Position numbers and translations under genes: made by a program. From NCBI RefSeq assembly GCF_000468095.1, contig NZ_ASZC01000022.1, positions 54,249 to 118,248 of the forward strand: a stretch of 64,000 nucleotides of DNA, given 5' to 3'. The notes under the pieces were generated by a model, which was not told the DNA's origin, did not search any database, and was given only the letters and a program-made list of their open reading frames with translations. This DNA comes from Pantoea sp. AS-PWVM4. Lineage in GTDB: Bacteria > Pseudomonadota > Gammaproteobacteria > Enterobacterales > Enterobacteriaceae. Positions 30,047 through 38,423 of this stretch are shown here, one piece after another. Each line of letters opens with the position of its first letter. The stretch's first letter is position 1.

Positions 30047-30895
30047 TTAAAGTCGTGTCGTTTCCTCCTGATAAAGATCATCTCTTTTTATTGCAAAGAT
30101 ATTCTGCACATTCTTCATTTTTAATTTTTCGCCGACGATCAACACCTTCTCATACCGGATAATGGTTTCTTCAACAGGTGTCTGAGAAGACGGTTCTTCT
30201 TTTATCGTTTTGAACTGCGGATGATAATTCTCAAACTTCTCACTAAATTGCCACGCCCTTTTATGCGAGAACTTTCCGGCATTTTCCGCAACGATAATAC
30301 GGAATGGGTTATACTCGCCCGGTTCACTTTCTTCCGGTAAATTATTGGTCTGCTCCGGATTTTTTTGTACCGAAAAACTCTCCTTACCAAGATTATCCCA
30401 GTTAGTAATAAAAACGTTATCCGGCGATTCCGACTCCGAGAGACTTTCAACCCCGGAATCCGCCTGTTCGGACTCAGACAACGTAGCACCGGGCTTATTT
30501 TTCAACTCCACCGGGCATGGCGTTGTTTTCTCGGGATAACAGGCCCACAAGTTATTCAGGCTGAGTTTCTCCTTGCCAGATTCTTTTTCATTCTTCAATG
30601 TTCCTGCACTGAAAGGTGTTACCGCATTACCGGTTAACTTCACTGATCCCGGCACGCCAACCAACCGCGGAAGCAAAGGAGAATCCTTCATAAACCAGTG
30701 TTTATTGGTCGGTTGTAACTCTTTCAGCCCCTCGTTCACGCTGTGCTTTTTGCATTGATTGGTAGACAGGCAGGCACAGTTATGACCAATAAACTTAACC
30801 GCTTTATTTATTTCCGTGGTTGCTCGTGCTGTAACAGGATTAAATAAGTGCCGGGTTATCCCGGGCGGCAATCGATAGACATTAGCAAAAGACAT
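30047..30895 (-). CDS. AT-rich orphan protein of unknown function
   Basis: A 282-residue protein, which I do not recognise. The GGAGG seven bases before ATG 30895 gives the start, in preference to an ATG eight codons earlier. The coding sequence is much more AT-rich than its neighbours (18 of 60 bases are G or C at 30061-30120). The N-terminal part has five cysteines, the middle (about 125-190) is Ser/Glu/Pro-rich and likely disordered, and the C-terminal part is basic and charged. There is no signal peptide or membrane segment. Composition and position between conserved genes suggest horizontal gain; a secreted effector is one possibility, unproven. Confidence 0.65.
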   Translation of the reverse strand: MSFANVYRLPPGITRHLFNPVTARATTEINKAVKFIGHNCACLSTNQCKKHSVNEGLKELQPTNKHWFMKDSPLLPRLVGVPGSVKLTGNAVTPFSAGTLKNEKESGKEKLSLNNLWACYPEKTTPCPVELKNKPGATLSESEQADSGVESLSESESPDNVFITNWDNLGKESFSVQKNPEQTNNLPEESEPGEYNPFRIIVAENAGKFSHKRAWQFSEKFENYHPQFKTIKEEPSSQTPVEETIIRYEKVLIVGEKLKMKNVQNIFAIKRDDLYQEETTRL

Positions 30896-31140
30896 ACAGC
30901 CTCCAGATAAATACATCATGCGATGTGAATATACTTTTTAATCTACATGACCATCGTTCGCAACCTTGCCAATAAAGAAAAAGTTATATTTTTCATGGTA
31001 TTATTACAACATCAAGTAACTAAGAATATTTTTAATTTCTTGAAAGGAATGAAGAAAAATAAAACAAATAACCGTTTTAAATACAGATAAAATATTTTCT
31101 GAATTTTCGATTTAACGGTGTTAGCACCAGGCCTGTGCTA
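30896..31140. other. AT-rich upstream region of the orphan gene
   Basis: About 245 bases of very AT-rich DNA with homopolymer A and T runs, the kind usually bound by H-NS. No gene or clear promoter pair is seen. Confidence 0.5.
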
Positions 31141-31146
31141 CCGATA

Positions 31147-31178
31147 ATAAAAAAGGCCGCAGCGAAACGCTGCGGCCT
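31147..31178 (-). terminator. Terminator of ppnP
   Basis: AGGCCGCAGCG and CGCTGCGGCCT form an 11-bp stem with an AAA loop at 31154-31178, followed on the minus strand by a T run, 12 bases after the ppnP stop. Confidence 0.92.
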
Positions 31179-31189
31179 GGATAGGATAC

Positions 31190-31474
31190 TTACAGATAGC
31201 GGCACAGATAAGACGTTGGCTCAGCCACCTGCAAATGGAATTCGCTGTGGCCCGGCACGTTGAACACGCTGCCTGCTTCATACCACTTCCACTCGCTTTC
31301 ACCCGGCAGCAGCACTTTCAGCGCGCCGCTGACCACAGTCATCTCTTCCGGCTGGCCGGTGCCGAAGGTGTATTCGCCTTCCGCCATTACGCCCACGCTT
31401 GCGCGACCAATGGTGACGCTATCGAAACCAATGGACTTCACTTTTCCGTCAAAATACTCACTCACGTTGAGCAT
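31190..31474 (-). CDS. ppnP: Pyrimidine/purine nucleoside phosphorylase PpnP
   Basis: PpnP (YaiE) splits a broad range of nucleosides into base and ribose 1-phosphate. The 94 residues equal the E. coli length and form a single small cupin domain, with the [22 protein letters not shown] and [10 protein letters not shown] strands that make its pocket. It stands alone between two terminators, next to aroM. Confidence 0.96.
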   Translation of the reverse strand: MLNVSEYFDGKVKSIGFDSVTIGRASVGVMAEGEYTFGTGQPEEMTVVSGALKVLLPGESEWKWYEAGSVFNVPGHSEFHLQVAEPTSYLCRYL

Positions 31475-31547
31475 ATCACTTCCTCACAGCACATTAAGAT
31501 AACAGGCAGATTACAAGGGAACTCGCTGATCTGTCACGCGAAATGAC

Positions 31548-31572
31548 AAAAGGGATCACAACTTGTGATCCC
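31548..31572 (-). terminator. Terminator of the OPT-DUF1177-aroM operon
   Basis: GGGATCACA and TGTGATCCC form a 9-bp stem with an ACT loop at 31552-31572, followed on the minus strand by TTTTG. It begins 7 bases past the aroM stop. Confidence 0.85.
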
Positions 31573-31578
31573 CATGCA

Positions 31579-32256
31579 TTAAACGATCAATTCCGCAGCC
31601 AGCTTGGCGACCAGCACGTTGGACAACAGCACCGGAATGCCCAACATCTTTTGCAGAAAATCGCGATGCTTCTGGTGATAACCGATGCAATCGAGCACCA
31701 CCACATCAGCTCCCTGCTCCTGAAGCGACAGCCCCGCCTCCACCAAATCCGCCTGTTGCGCCAGATAGGGGCTGGCTACCGCAAAACACGGCGGCGTACC
31801 CAGATTGCGCCACTTATTGGCCTGTTCCGCGATCTGCTCCTCTACCGGCACCACGATCCCGACTTTGTGCCCATGCACAATCGCGCCGACCAACGGCGGG
31901 ATAATACGATCCGGCTCCAGCAGCAGCGCTTTATGGGTTTTCAGCGAACCAAATTCGCCAGTGCACAGCAGCAGGATCGTGTTGTAACCCTGCTCCTCGA
32001 GTGCATAGATCTTCTGCTGCAATCCCTGCTCAACCTGATACGCCGACAGACGCACCTGCTGCCCATCCAGCATACGCGACACCAGCACTTTCTCACCGGC
32101 AACCGGCGTATAGTGCTGCTCCACTTCCGCAAGGGTGAGGCCGTCAAGCAAACCGGCGTGCTCCACCTGCTCTGCTGGCAGATGGGCCTGCAACAGCGGC
32201 AGAATGTCGCTGCGTGGAGACTGACCGATGGTCAGGGTAATCAGGGATGTTTTCAT
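31579..32256 (-). CDS. aroM: AroM family protein, Asp/Glu racemase-like
   Basis: AroM is a protein of unknown role named for its place in the E. coli aroL-yaiA-aroM operon. The 225 residues hold two cysteine motifs, LLLCTGEF (Cys98) and VVLDCIGY (Cys190), spaced like the two catalytic cysteines of aspartate/glutamate/hydantoin racemases. This suggests a racemase, isomerase or decarboxylase acting on a carbonyl-adjacent carbon. Here it starts two bases after a DUF1177 gene, which itself follows an oligopeptide transporter, not aroL. That setting argues for a role in catabolism of an imported compound and not in shikimate metabolism. Confidence 0.93.
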   Translation of the reverse strand: MKTSLITLTIGQSPRSDILPLLQAHLPAEQVEHAGLLDGLTLAEVEQHYTPVAGEKVLVSRMLDGQQVRLSAYQVEQGLQQKIYALEEQGYNTILLLCTGEFGSLKTHKALLLEPDRIIPPLVGAIVHGHKVGIVVPVEEQIAEQANKWRNLGTPPCFAVASPYLAQQADLVEAGLSLQEQGADVVVLDCIGYHQKHRDFLQKMLGIPVLLSNVLVAKLAAELIV

Positions 32257-32258
32257 AC

Positions 32259-33191
32259 TTATGATTTCCGGGAACGCAGATGGCTGAGGCTACCATACAA
32301 AGATAGCAGCAGTGCGTACTCCTGCGCGTCATAGAACTGGCAGGTTTCGCGGCCAAACTCTTTCGCCACTTCCACGGCAAACTTCACCGTGCTGGCGATG
32401 TCCACTTCGTGGCTGGCTCCGGTGCCACAACCTGGCACCACCGATTCCGCGCAAATTGCCACACCCACCACCGGCACATCGGTCGCGGTTGAAGGTTGCA
32501 GGATACTGTTGAGGTGATAAACCCCGTTACCGTACGGCGTGATGTCCTGGGTGGTAATCGGGAAAGTTACCGCCGGGCGACCGCTGGTCATCTCCATAAT
32601 ACGCAACAGATCTTCCGACACGCGCAGGATGTAACCCTCTTTCACCGTCGGCGACAGCGCATAACCTTTGTGATTGAGGATACGGTTGCCTTTGGTGGTA
32701 TCGATGGAGAGGATGGCATCCACACCCGCCACCACTTCGTTATCGTTCATGGTGACATCGTCGATCGGTGAATCCATAAAATCCACCGGCTCATGTGGAC
32801 GGGTCGGCGCATCCGGGCAGATATGGGTGGTGATGATCACATCCCCGGCCAACACATCGCCTTTGGTCTGCATCTGCGCCAGCTTCAGCGCGCTGCTGAC
32901 CGCTGCCACAGCACCGTCGGCGTCCGACACCATGCCGATGCGCGTCGGGCGCGCACCGATACCGCCCAGACGGCCAATGATGCCGAGCGTTGGGGCGCTG
33001 CCGCCCTTGCTTTTACCCTGTGCCCCCGGAATATCGATGCGCACAAAGTCGGTACGTCCTTTCGGGCCGCTGACGCGTTTGGTGCTGGCGCTGACGCCCG
33101 GATAGGCGGCGAACAGATCAACCACCTGCTGACCATCGACGAAAGCGCTATCGAGTAACTCAAAGACTTGCAGTGTCTGCTGTAAACTCAT
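32259..33191 (-). CDS. DUF1177 family protein
   Basis: This 310-residue cytoplasmic protein fits the DUF1177 family, whose function is not established. Conserved stretches include IGRLGGIGARPTRIGMVSDADGAVAA, ITTHICPDAPTRPHEP, a DFMDSPID segment and AICAESVVPGCGTGASHEVDI. Histidines and acidic residues at these points could form a metal site. The pattern recalls M20/M42 peptidase-like folds, but this is only an impression. It lies 14 bases after the OPT transporter and 2 bases before aroM, so the three are co-translated. Confidence 0.85.
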   Translation of the reverse strand: MSLQQTLQVFELLDSAFVDGQQVVDLFAAYPGVSASTKRVSGPKGRTDFVRIDIPGAQGKSKGGSAPTLGIIGRLGGIGARPTRIGMVSDADGAVAAVSSALKLAQMQTKGDVLAGDVIITTHICPDAPTRPHEPVDFMDSPIDDVTMNDNEVVAGVDAILSIDTTKGNRILNHKGYALSPTVKEGYILRVSEDLLRIMEMTSGRPAVTFPITTQDITPYGNGVYHLNSILQPSTATDVPVVGVAICAESVVPGCGTGASHEVDIASTVKFAVEVAKEFGRETCQFYDAQEYALLLSLYGSLSHLRSRKS

Positions 33192-33205
33192 GTTGGATTC
33201 CCTGA

Positions 33206-34765
33206 TTATTTCTTACTGCTACTGGCAAAAAGTGAATGGAAGAAACTGTAGAGCGCATCTCCGGCGATAAAACCTGCCGCCATCACCTCCATCGGTGACC
33301 GGCCACGCTCGCCCCAGACGCGCAGGATTAGAACGCGTAGCGCAATCCCTACCAGCACCGCCCATCCGGCAGCCGCGTTGTTAATCAGCAAGCCGGTCGC
33401 CAGCAGAACGCCAAGCTGACGCTTCGGTCCGCCAATCAACTGAATGATCGCGCCAGGAATGGCCCACATCAGCAGGCTGCCTGCGATACCCGGTTCTGCA
33501 CCGGCCTGAATGGTTTTGGCATATACGCGCGCCACTGGCGGCAGCAGGTTTTCTGCGAAGAACAGGTTATGGGCGTACCACACCACCGGAATGGCGATCA
33601 CAAAAGCGATCATCGCGGCAATCAGCTGGATGCGACGCCCCCATAGCTCCTGCTGCACATCCGCGCCGTTACCACGCAGGATAAAACCGGCTTTCAGGTC
33701 GTAGCCCATATCCGCAAACGCCGGGCCGGTAGCGGCGGTAAAGCCACACAGCAGACACAGCGCCAACGGCGGGAAGCCGAGTAAAATACCCAGGATTAAG
33801 GTAATCAGCGCCACAGCAAACGCCGGGAACCAGCCGGAGTGCATCGCGGCAATACCGACAATCAACTCATGCACAAAGGCAGCAAAGGCGGCATAGACGA
33901 TAAACAACACCAGCATCGGCAGGCCCATCTGACTCCACAAACCGCCCGCCAGCGCCAGTAATGCCGAGATAACGATGTAACCAACGGTGCCGAAACCGAG
34001 CGAGCGCTTCACTTCGCTGTCGCTACGGCTGACATTGATCGCCTCGTTGCGACCACTGCGGATCACCTGCACCACCTGAATCAACGCCACCAGACCGGCA
34101 CCCACCATTACGCCGTGGGGGATATATAGCGCGTTGATATCAATGCCCGCCACCGGCTGGGAATAAGCGCGCAACAGGAAGCCAACACCAAGCATCGTCA
34201 GCGCCCAAATATTACCGATAAACGCGGTGCCAAATGCCGACATCGGGATCTTCAGCATTGATCCGACAATCCCGCCGACAATCCCCACCACCAGCAGCCA
34301 CGCCTGACGGCCACCTTTGTCACCGGCTTTGATCGCTTCGGCGGCCGCAACGCCCGGCGGCCAGGCGTTGCTGGCCGGGAATACGCGGGTATCAAACAGG
34401 CGATAGAGCAGATAAGCATCCAGCAGCATGGCCGCGCTGACGCCGACAAACAGCGGCAGCACCAACTGCGGTTCACCCAACGCCCAGGGCACAGCAATCG
34501 GCATCAGCAAACTGTTGGCAGCACCGAAAGTGGCGGAAGAGATGGCCGTTTGCGCCAGGTTCTGCACTTCGACCGAACGGTAGCGGCGAAACCATTGCAA
34601 CGGAATACGCGCCAGTAGCATGGCAAAGAGCGCGCCGATAATTGAGGTATTGGGGGTGACCCCGATGGTCGTAATTAATTGTACGCCGATAATTGCGCCC
34701 GCAACGGACAGCAATACCAGCATTAAACCCACTCCGAGACTTTTTATTGGATTAGTGTGACGCAT
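33206..34765 (-). CDS. OPT family oligopeptide transporter
   Basis: The 519-residue protein has about thirteen or more membrane segments and the look of the OPT family (proton-coupled uptake of small peptides, modified peptides or metal chelates). Examples are SSATFGAANSLLMPIAVPWALG, the PASNAWPPGVAAAEAIKAGDKGG loop and PMEVMAAGFIAGDALYSFFHSLF at the C terminus. It heads the OPT-DUF1177-aroM unit behind CGGGGAATAAC. The substrate is unknown; the two downstream enzymes presumably act on what it imports. Confidence 0.88.
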   Translation of the reverse strand: MRHTNPIKSLGVGLMLVLLSVAGAIIGVQLITTIGVTPNTSIIGALFAMLLARIPLQWFRRYRSVEVQNLAQTAISSATFGAANSLLMPIAVPWALGEPQLVLPLFVGVSAAMLLDAYLLYRLFDTRVFPASNAWPPGVAAAEAIKAGDKGGRQAWLLVVGIVGGIVGSMLKIPMSAFGTAFIGNIWALTMLGVGFLLRAYSQPVAGIDINALYIPHGVMVGAGLVALIQVVQVIRSGRNEAINVSRSDSEVKRSLGFGTVGYIVISALLALAGGLWSQMGLPMLVLFIVYAAFAAFVHELIVGIAAMHSGWFPAFAVALITLILGILLGFPPLALCLLCGFTAATGPAFADMGYDLKAGFILRGNGADVQQELWGRRIQLIAAMIAFVIAIPVVWYAHNLFFAENLLPPVARVYAKTIQAGAEPGIAGSLLMWAIPGAIIQLIGGPKRQLGVLLATGLLINNAAAGWAVLVGIALRVLILRVWGERGRSPMEVMAAGFIAGDALYSFFHSLFASSSKK

Positions 34766-34870
34766 GTTATTCCCCGTAAATTCACCCTGGCGAAAACGTG
34801 ATTACGCACCGCCCGACACGCGGGACGGCGGTATTGAGTTAAATAATCATTCCCTGACGGTTGAAATAAG

Positions 34871-34886
34871 CAGGCCCGAAGGCCTG
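34871..34886 (-). terminator. Probable terminator between iclR-type gene and OPT gene
   Basis: CAGGCC and GGCCTG form a stem with a CGAA loop, extended by AA/TT pairs; on the minus strand it is followed by CTTATTT. It lies 40 bases beyond the regulator's stop and about 105 before the transporter start, so the transporter probably has its own promoter. Confidence 0.65.
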
Positions 34887-34925
34887 TTATTTCCCTGGTG
34901 TGGCGCGAAATATTACGCCGTAAAA

Positions 34926-35678
34926 TCAGGCACCATATTTTTCGGCCATGATGGCCGCGGTGGCGCGTAATTCATTGAGCAACGCTTCCGGATAACCCGG
35001 GGCTGCTTCCTGTGAAAGAAATGAGAGACAGAGTGCGACACTTTCGCCGCGATGTTTATTGGTGACGGCAACCGCCATCGAGCTGATGCCCGGTAAGGTT
35101 TCATTGCGTGCCAGCGCCCACCCCTGGCGACGAATAGTGGCCAGCTCGGTGCAAAGCGCATCAACATCCAGCGGAGAGTTAAGTGAGGCGGCATGCCACT
35201 CGTCGGCAAAGCGCGCCCGGACTTCTTCATCGCTGCTTTGTGCCAGCAACACGCGACCGGTGGACGTCCCCGCAGCCGGCATCCGCGTGCCCGGAGGGGT
35301 AATCAACTGGGTAAACAGGCGTCCGTGATACATACGCATCACAAGGATATCGTGCCCATCCAACACCGAGATATACCCCATGCATCCGGTGCTGGAGGCC
35401 AGGCGCGCCATCGCGCCCGAAGCACTATCCACCAACGGTGTGGAGAGATAATGCCCCGCAACCGACAGCAGTACGCGACCAATATGGAAGCAGCGGCTGT
35501 CTGGATCGCGTTCCAGTAACCCCTGACTTTCCATCGTCGCCAGTAGACGGGAAACGGTACTTTTTGGCAGTTCTAATGCCTCAACCACCTCGGTGAAGGT
35601 GAGGCCGGGATGCCCCTGCGTCACGCCAAAGCGCTGGAATAACTTAAGCACTGCGGCGGCATTTTCGAGTGTGGTCAT
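34926..35678 (-). CDS. IclR family transcriptional regulator
   Basis: The 250-residue protein has an N-terminal winged helix-turn-helix (about 8-65; LTFTEVVEALELPKSTVSRLLATMESQGLLE). Its C-terminal effector-binding domain has the family features GRVLLAQ and GISSMAVAV. IclR proteins often repress or activate adjacent catabolic genes in response to small carboxylates. It sits directly upstream of the OPT-DUF1177-aroM operon on the same strand and is its likely regulator. Confidence 0.92.
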   Translation of the reverse strand: MTTLENAAAVLKLFQRFGVTQGHPGLTFTEVVEALELPKSTVSRLLATMESQGLLERDPDSRCFHIGRVLLSVAGHYLSTPLVDSASGAMARLASSTGCMGYISVLDGHDILVMRMYHGRLFTQLITPPGTRMPAAGTSTGRVLLAQSSDEEVRARFADEWHAASLNSPLDVDALCTELATIRRQGWALARNETLPGISSMAVAVTNKHRGESVALCLSFLSQEAAPGYPEALLNELRATAAIMAEKYGA

Positions 35679-35697
35679 AAAAGTAGTTTCACTATTT

Positions 35698-35710
35698 GGA
35701 ACTGAGTTCC
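35698..35710. promoter_or_regulatory. Possible operator in front of the iclR-type gene
   Basis: GGAACTGAGTTCC is a perfect 6+6 palindrome around one central base. It lies 20 bases upstream of the regulator's ATG, where an autoregulatory site would be expected. Confidence 0.5.
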
Positions 35711-35959
35711 TGAGTCAATACCCCGAAATTAAAACGTCAGGTTTTTGTGGTCAAGCGCAAATTTTGTACCAGAAAAAATGGCAGGAAATTAAGGCAGCAT
35801 AAAATGAGGAATAAAGTAAAAAATGAGTGATTTTATCAGGCAGAGAGAATTAAGCGCAGAAAAGACGATGACTTTCTGGCCGCTTTGCAGCGAATTCACG
35901 GGAAGAGAAAAATATGGTTAATAACGGCAAGTCATTACTGGCATCCTTGCCAGCCGATA

Positions 35960-36151
35960 TTACTCTTTTTCCACATCTTCATAGCGATTTTTGGCATCCT
36001 GCGCTTCCGCTTCAGTTTTATGTTCGCTAATTAGCGAGTCCGGGCGTGGATGATCGGCGCGTAATTCGTACCAGGTGACGGTATTGCCCGCCGTGCCTTT
36101 TTCAACGGTGACGATGCGGGCCTGGCGCGGGTAAGGTGGTCTTGATGGCAT
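35960..36151 (-). CDS. yaiA: Small conserved protein YaiA
   Basis: The 63 residues match E. coli YaiA in length and pattern (start [10 protein letters not shown], then [21 protein letters not shown] and a [10 protein letters not shown] end). The function is unknown. In E. coli it lies between aroL and aroM in a TyrR-controlled operon; here it follows aroL after a REP-like element, but aroM has been moved 3.7 kb away by the regulator-transporter genes. Confidence 0.93.
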   Translation of the reverse strand: MPSRPPYPRQARIVTVEKGTAGNTVTWYELRADHPRPDSLISEHKTEAEAQDAKNRYEDVEKE

Positions 36152-36241
36152 ATTGCCCTCCTGGGTAACTCAGTTATCCAAACGGACAGCAGTAATCCCC
36201 TGTCCGTTTTTAAGTATAGACAACGAGGATCACGATAATTT

Positions 36242-36317
36242 ACGGAGCGGCGCGTTAAATCGCGCGAGGTTTAAAAGCGCGCGAGGTTTAAAAGCGCGCG
36301 ATTTAATGCGCCGTTAC
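36242..36317. repeat. REP-like inverted pair with internal tandem duplication, copy 7
   Basis: A diverged inverted pair whose centre carries a 17-base unit (GCGCGAGGTTTAAAAGC) in 2.3 tandem copies at 36262-36300. It lies between aroL and yaiA, which run the same way. Confidence 0.8.
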
Positions 36318-36333
36318 GGGGAATTTGCAGACG

Positions 36334-36858
36334 TTAGCTGGCACGCGCCAGAGAGAGGGATTGCAGGATCGCTTCCACCACCAAATCCGGCGACTGCATG
36401 GCATTCACCTCATGGTGCGCGGCCTGATGGTAAAGATGCGCACGCTGACGCAGGATATCGCCCATCTCTTCGGCAATCGGACGGCCGGTTAAGGTCGGGC
36501 GTTGCGCCGCTTCTGGCTGACGCACCAGTCGGTCGGCCAGCACCGTTGAAGGCGCATTCAACCAGATAACCTGGCCATGCTCACGCATAAAGCGACGATT
36601 CACCTCGGCCAGCACCATACCACCACCGGTGGCAATGATTGTACCGGGCGCAGTGACCGCCTGAAGCGACTCGCTTTCGCGCGCGCGAAAGCTATCCCAG
36701 CCTTCAGCCGCCACGATTTCCGCCACGGTACGCTGAGTGGTGATTTGCAGGTGATGGTCGGTATCACGAAAGGCGTAACCGAGCGCCTGCGACAGCGCCT
36801 GGCCAATGGTGGTTTTACCGCAACCGCGTGCGCCGATCAGATAGATGGGTAATGACAT
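36334..36858 (-). CDS. aroL: Shikimate kinase AroL
   Basis: AroL phosphorylates shikimate at the 3-hydroxyl in the chorismate pathway. The 174 residues equal the E. coli length. They have Walker [10 protein letters not shown] (9-17), the shikimate-binding FRDTD and FRARES segments, and a GGGMV glycine motif. In E. coli it is repressed by TyrR and TrpR; I do not see a clear TyrR box upstream here. The ATG follows a GAGG-containing leader. Confidence 0.96.
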   Translation of the reverse strand: MSLPIYLIGARGCGKTTIGQALSQALGYAFRDTDHHLQITTQRTVAEIVAAEGWDSFRARESESLQAVTAPGTIIATGGGMVLAEVNRRFMREHGQVIWLNAPSTVLADRLVRQPEAAQRPTLTGRPIAEEMGDILRQRAHLYHQAAHHEVNAMQSPDLVVEAILQSLSLARAS

Positions 36859-36976
36859 CCTGGCTCATCCTCCGCCGTGTTTTGCCGCACGGGCATTGTC
36901 ATCAGGTCAATATTGCGTCGCATGATACCTGGATTTCATTTCATCAGCCACCGGCGAAGCACGATTTACGCGTATC

Positions 36977-37005
36977 TTGCCCATACAATCTCATATCTAT
37001 ATAAT
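36977..37005 (+). promoter_or_regulatory. Strong sigma-70 promoter upstream of the DUF2076 gene
   Basis: TTGCCC (36977-36982), 17 bases, then a perfect TATAAT (37000-37005). The start would be near 37012, immediately before a ribosome site and a 20-codon open frame, with the DUF2076 gene 130 bases further on. Confidence 0.75.
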
Positions 37006-37021
37006 TAATAAAGGAAAAATC

Positions 37022-37084
37022 ATGCGAGTTTTGTGCATCCGCAAAAGTGTAAGTTCGGGCAACATTTGCTTACCAGCGCGTTGA
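37022..37084 (+). CDS. Possible 20-codon leader ORF
   Basis: ATG at 37022 to TGA at 37084 encodes 20 residues (MRVLCIRKSVSSGNICLPAR). AAAGGAAAAATC directly precedes it, and the promoter above would start the message just before this ribosome site. It ends 58 bases before the DUF2076 gene. It could be a leader peptide or a chance frame. Confidence 0.35.
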   Translation: MRVLCIRKSVSSGNICLPAR

Positions 37085-37142
37085 TTTACTTTCTGTCATC
37101 CCGCCCGCATATAGTGGGATAACTCGCAAACGGAGGTTTACC

Positions 37143-37847
37143 ATGCAGAGCGAAGAACAACAGTTAATTGAAAGCCTGTTCAGCCGTCTGAAACAGGCTG
37201 AGAGTCAAAGTGGCCCGCGTGATGCGGGCGCAGAGCAGTTAATCAAACAACACTTGCTGTCACAGCCCGGTGCACCTTATTACATGGCGCAGGCGATCCT
37301 GATTCAGGAAGCCGCGATGAAAAAGCTCAATGCGCAAATCGGTGAGCTGGAGAATCGTCTGGCGCAGGCGCAGCAACAGCAGCAGGCACCGCAGCAGAGC
37401 AGCGGCGGTTTCCTCTCCAGCCTGTTTGGCGGCGGTTCACGTCCGGCGGCACAACCGCAGCAGCAGCAACCGGTGTGGAACAGCGCACCACCCCAGCAGC
37501 CGCAATATCAGCAGCCGCAGTATGCCAGTGCTCCAGCGGCGCGTGGCACCGGTTTTCTCGGCGGCGCATTGCAGACCGCAGTGGGTGTGGCCGGTGGTGT
37601 GGTGATGGCGGATATGTTGACCAGCCTGTTCCATCATTCGCAGCCGGAAGAGATTGTGAACATCATCAACGAGCCAGCGCTGCCACAAGTTGATGACAAT
37701 CTTGATACCTTTAATGGTGTCAACGACAGCAACAACGCGTTCCTGAACGATAATACCAGCGGCTGGGATAACAGCTTCGCCGACAACAATGACTTCAGCG
37801 ATTTCGGCGGCAGTGACGATTTTAACGACGACGACAGTTTTGTCTAA
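37143..37847 (+). CDS. DUF2076 domain-containing protein
   Basis: The 234 residues have the DUF2076 layout. The N-terminal helical part (1-75) is followed by a Gln/Pro-rich linker with [11 protein letters not shown], a short hydrophobic stretch [25 protein letters not shown] (about 137-161), and a very acidic Asn/Asp/Phe/Ser tail. The function is unknown; the hydrophobic middle suggests membrane contact. GGAGG precedes the ATG. The 3' end overlaps that of yaiI by four bases. Confidence 0.88.
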   Translation: MQSEEQQLIESLFSRLKQAESQSGPRDAGAEQLIKQHLLSQPGAPYYMAQAILIQEAAMKKLNAQIGELENRLAQAQQQQQAPQQSSGGFLSSLFGGGSRPAAQPQQQQPVWNSAPPQQPQYQQPQYASAPAARGTGFLGGALQTAVGVAGGVVMADMLTSLFHHSQPEEIVNIINEPALPQVDDNLDTFNGVNDSNNAFLNDNTSGWDNSFADNNDFSDFGGSDDFNDDDSFV

Positions 37848-38290
37848 CGCCGTTGACGTAACCATTTATCCAGTTCATTAGCAAACTGCTGGCGGTCGCG
37901 TGGGCTGAGAGCCGACGGGCCGCCGCTTTGAATCCCGCTGGCGCGCATGGTTTCCATAAAGTCGCGCATGGTTAAGCGCTGACGAATGGTATCCGGCGAA
38001 TAACGTTCACCACGCGGATTCAGCGCCGCCGCCCCCTTCTCCAGCACCTCCGCTGCCAGCGGAATATCACCGGTGATCACCAACTCACCCGGCTCAACGC
38101 GTTTGACAATCTCGTTATCAGCCACATCAAAACCTGCCGCAACCTGCAAGGTTTTCAGCCACGGTGAAGGTGGCACGCGCAGCGGCTGGTTAGCCACAAA
38201 GGTCACCAGGGTTTGTGTGCGTTCTGCGGCGCGGTACAACACTTCTTTGATGACATTGGGGCAGGCATCAGCATCAACCCAAATCGACAT
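37844..38290 (-). CDS. yaiI: DUF188 family protein YaiI
   Basis: The 148-residue protein has a PIN-like fold with the start [18 protein letters not shown] and the conserved acidic residues of VDADACP, VADNEIV and ITGDIPLA, which could bind a metal. The function is not established. The start at 38290 is preferred to an open frame reaching 29 codons upstream. Its place beside proC and near aroL matches E. coli. Confidence 0.93.
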   Translation of the reverse strand: MSIWVDADACPNVIKEVLYRAAERTQTLVTFVANQPLRVPPSPWLKTLQVAAGFDVADNEIVKRVEPGELVITGDIPLAAEVLEKGAAALNPRGERYSPDTIRQRLTMRDFMETMRASGIQSGGPSALSPRDRQQFANELDKWLRQRR

Positions 38291-38423
38291 AATGGATCCT
38301 TTCTTACAGTGAATGAGTGTGATCTTGCCGTTCTGCGCCAGAATGGCAAATTTAATTTGATCGCGCCGTCCAGCCACGTAAGCTAGCCGATACAGAAAAT
38401 TGAACCATCTTAAGGATCACGCA

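Noticed and set aside
36262..36300. Short tandem repeat that could suggest a CRISPR-like array
   Set aside because: The 17-base units are contiguous without spacers and lie inside a REP-like element; no cas genes are present.
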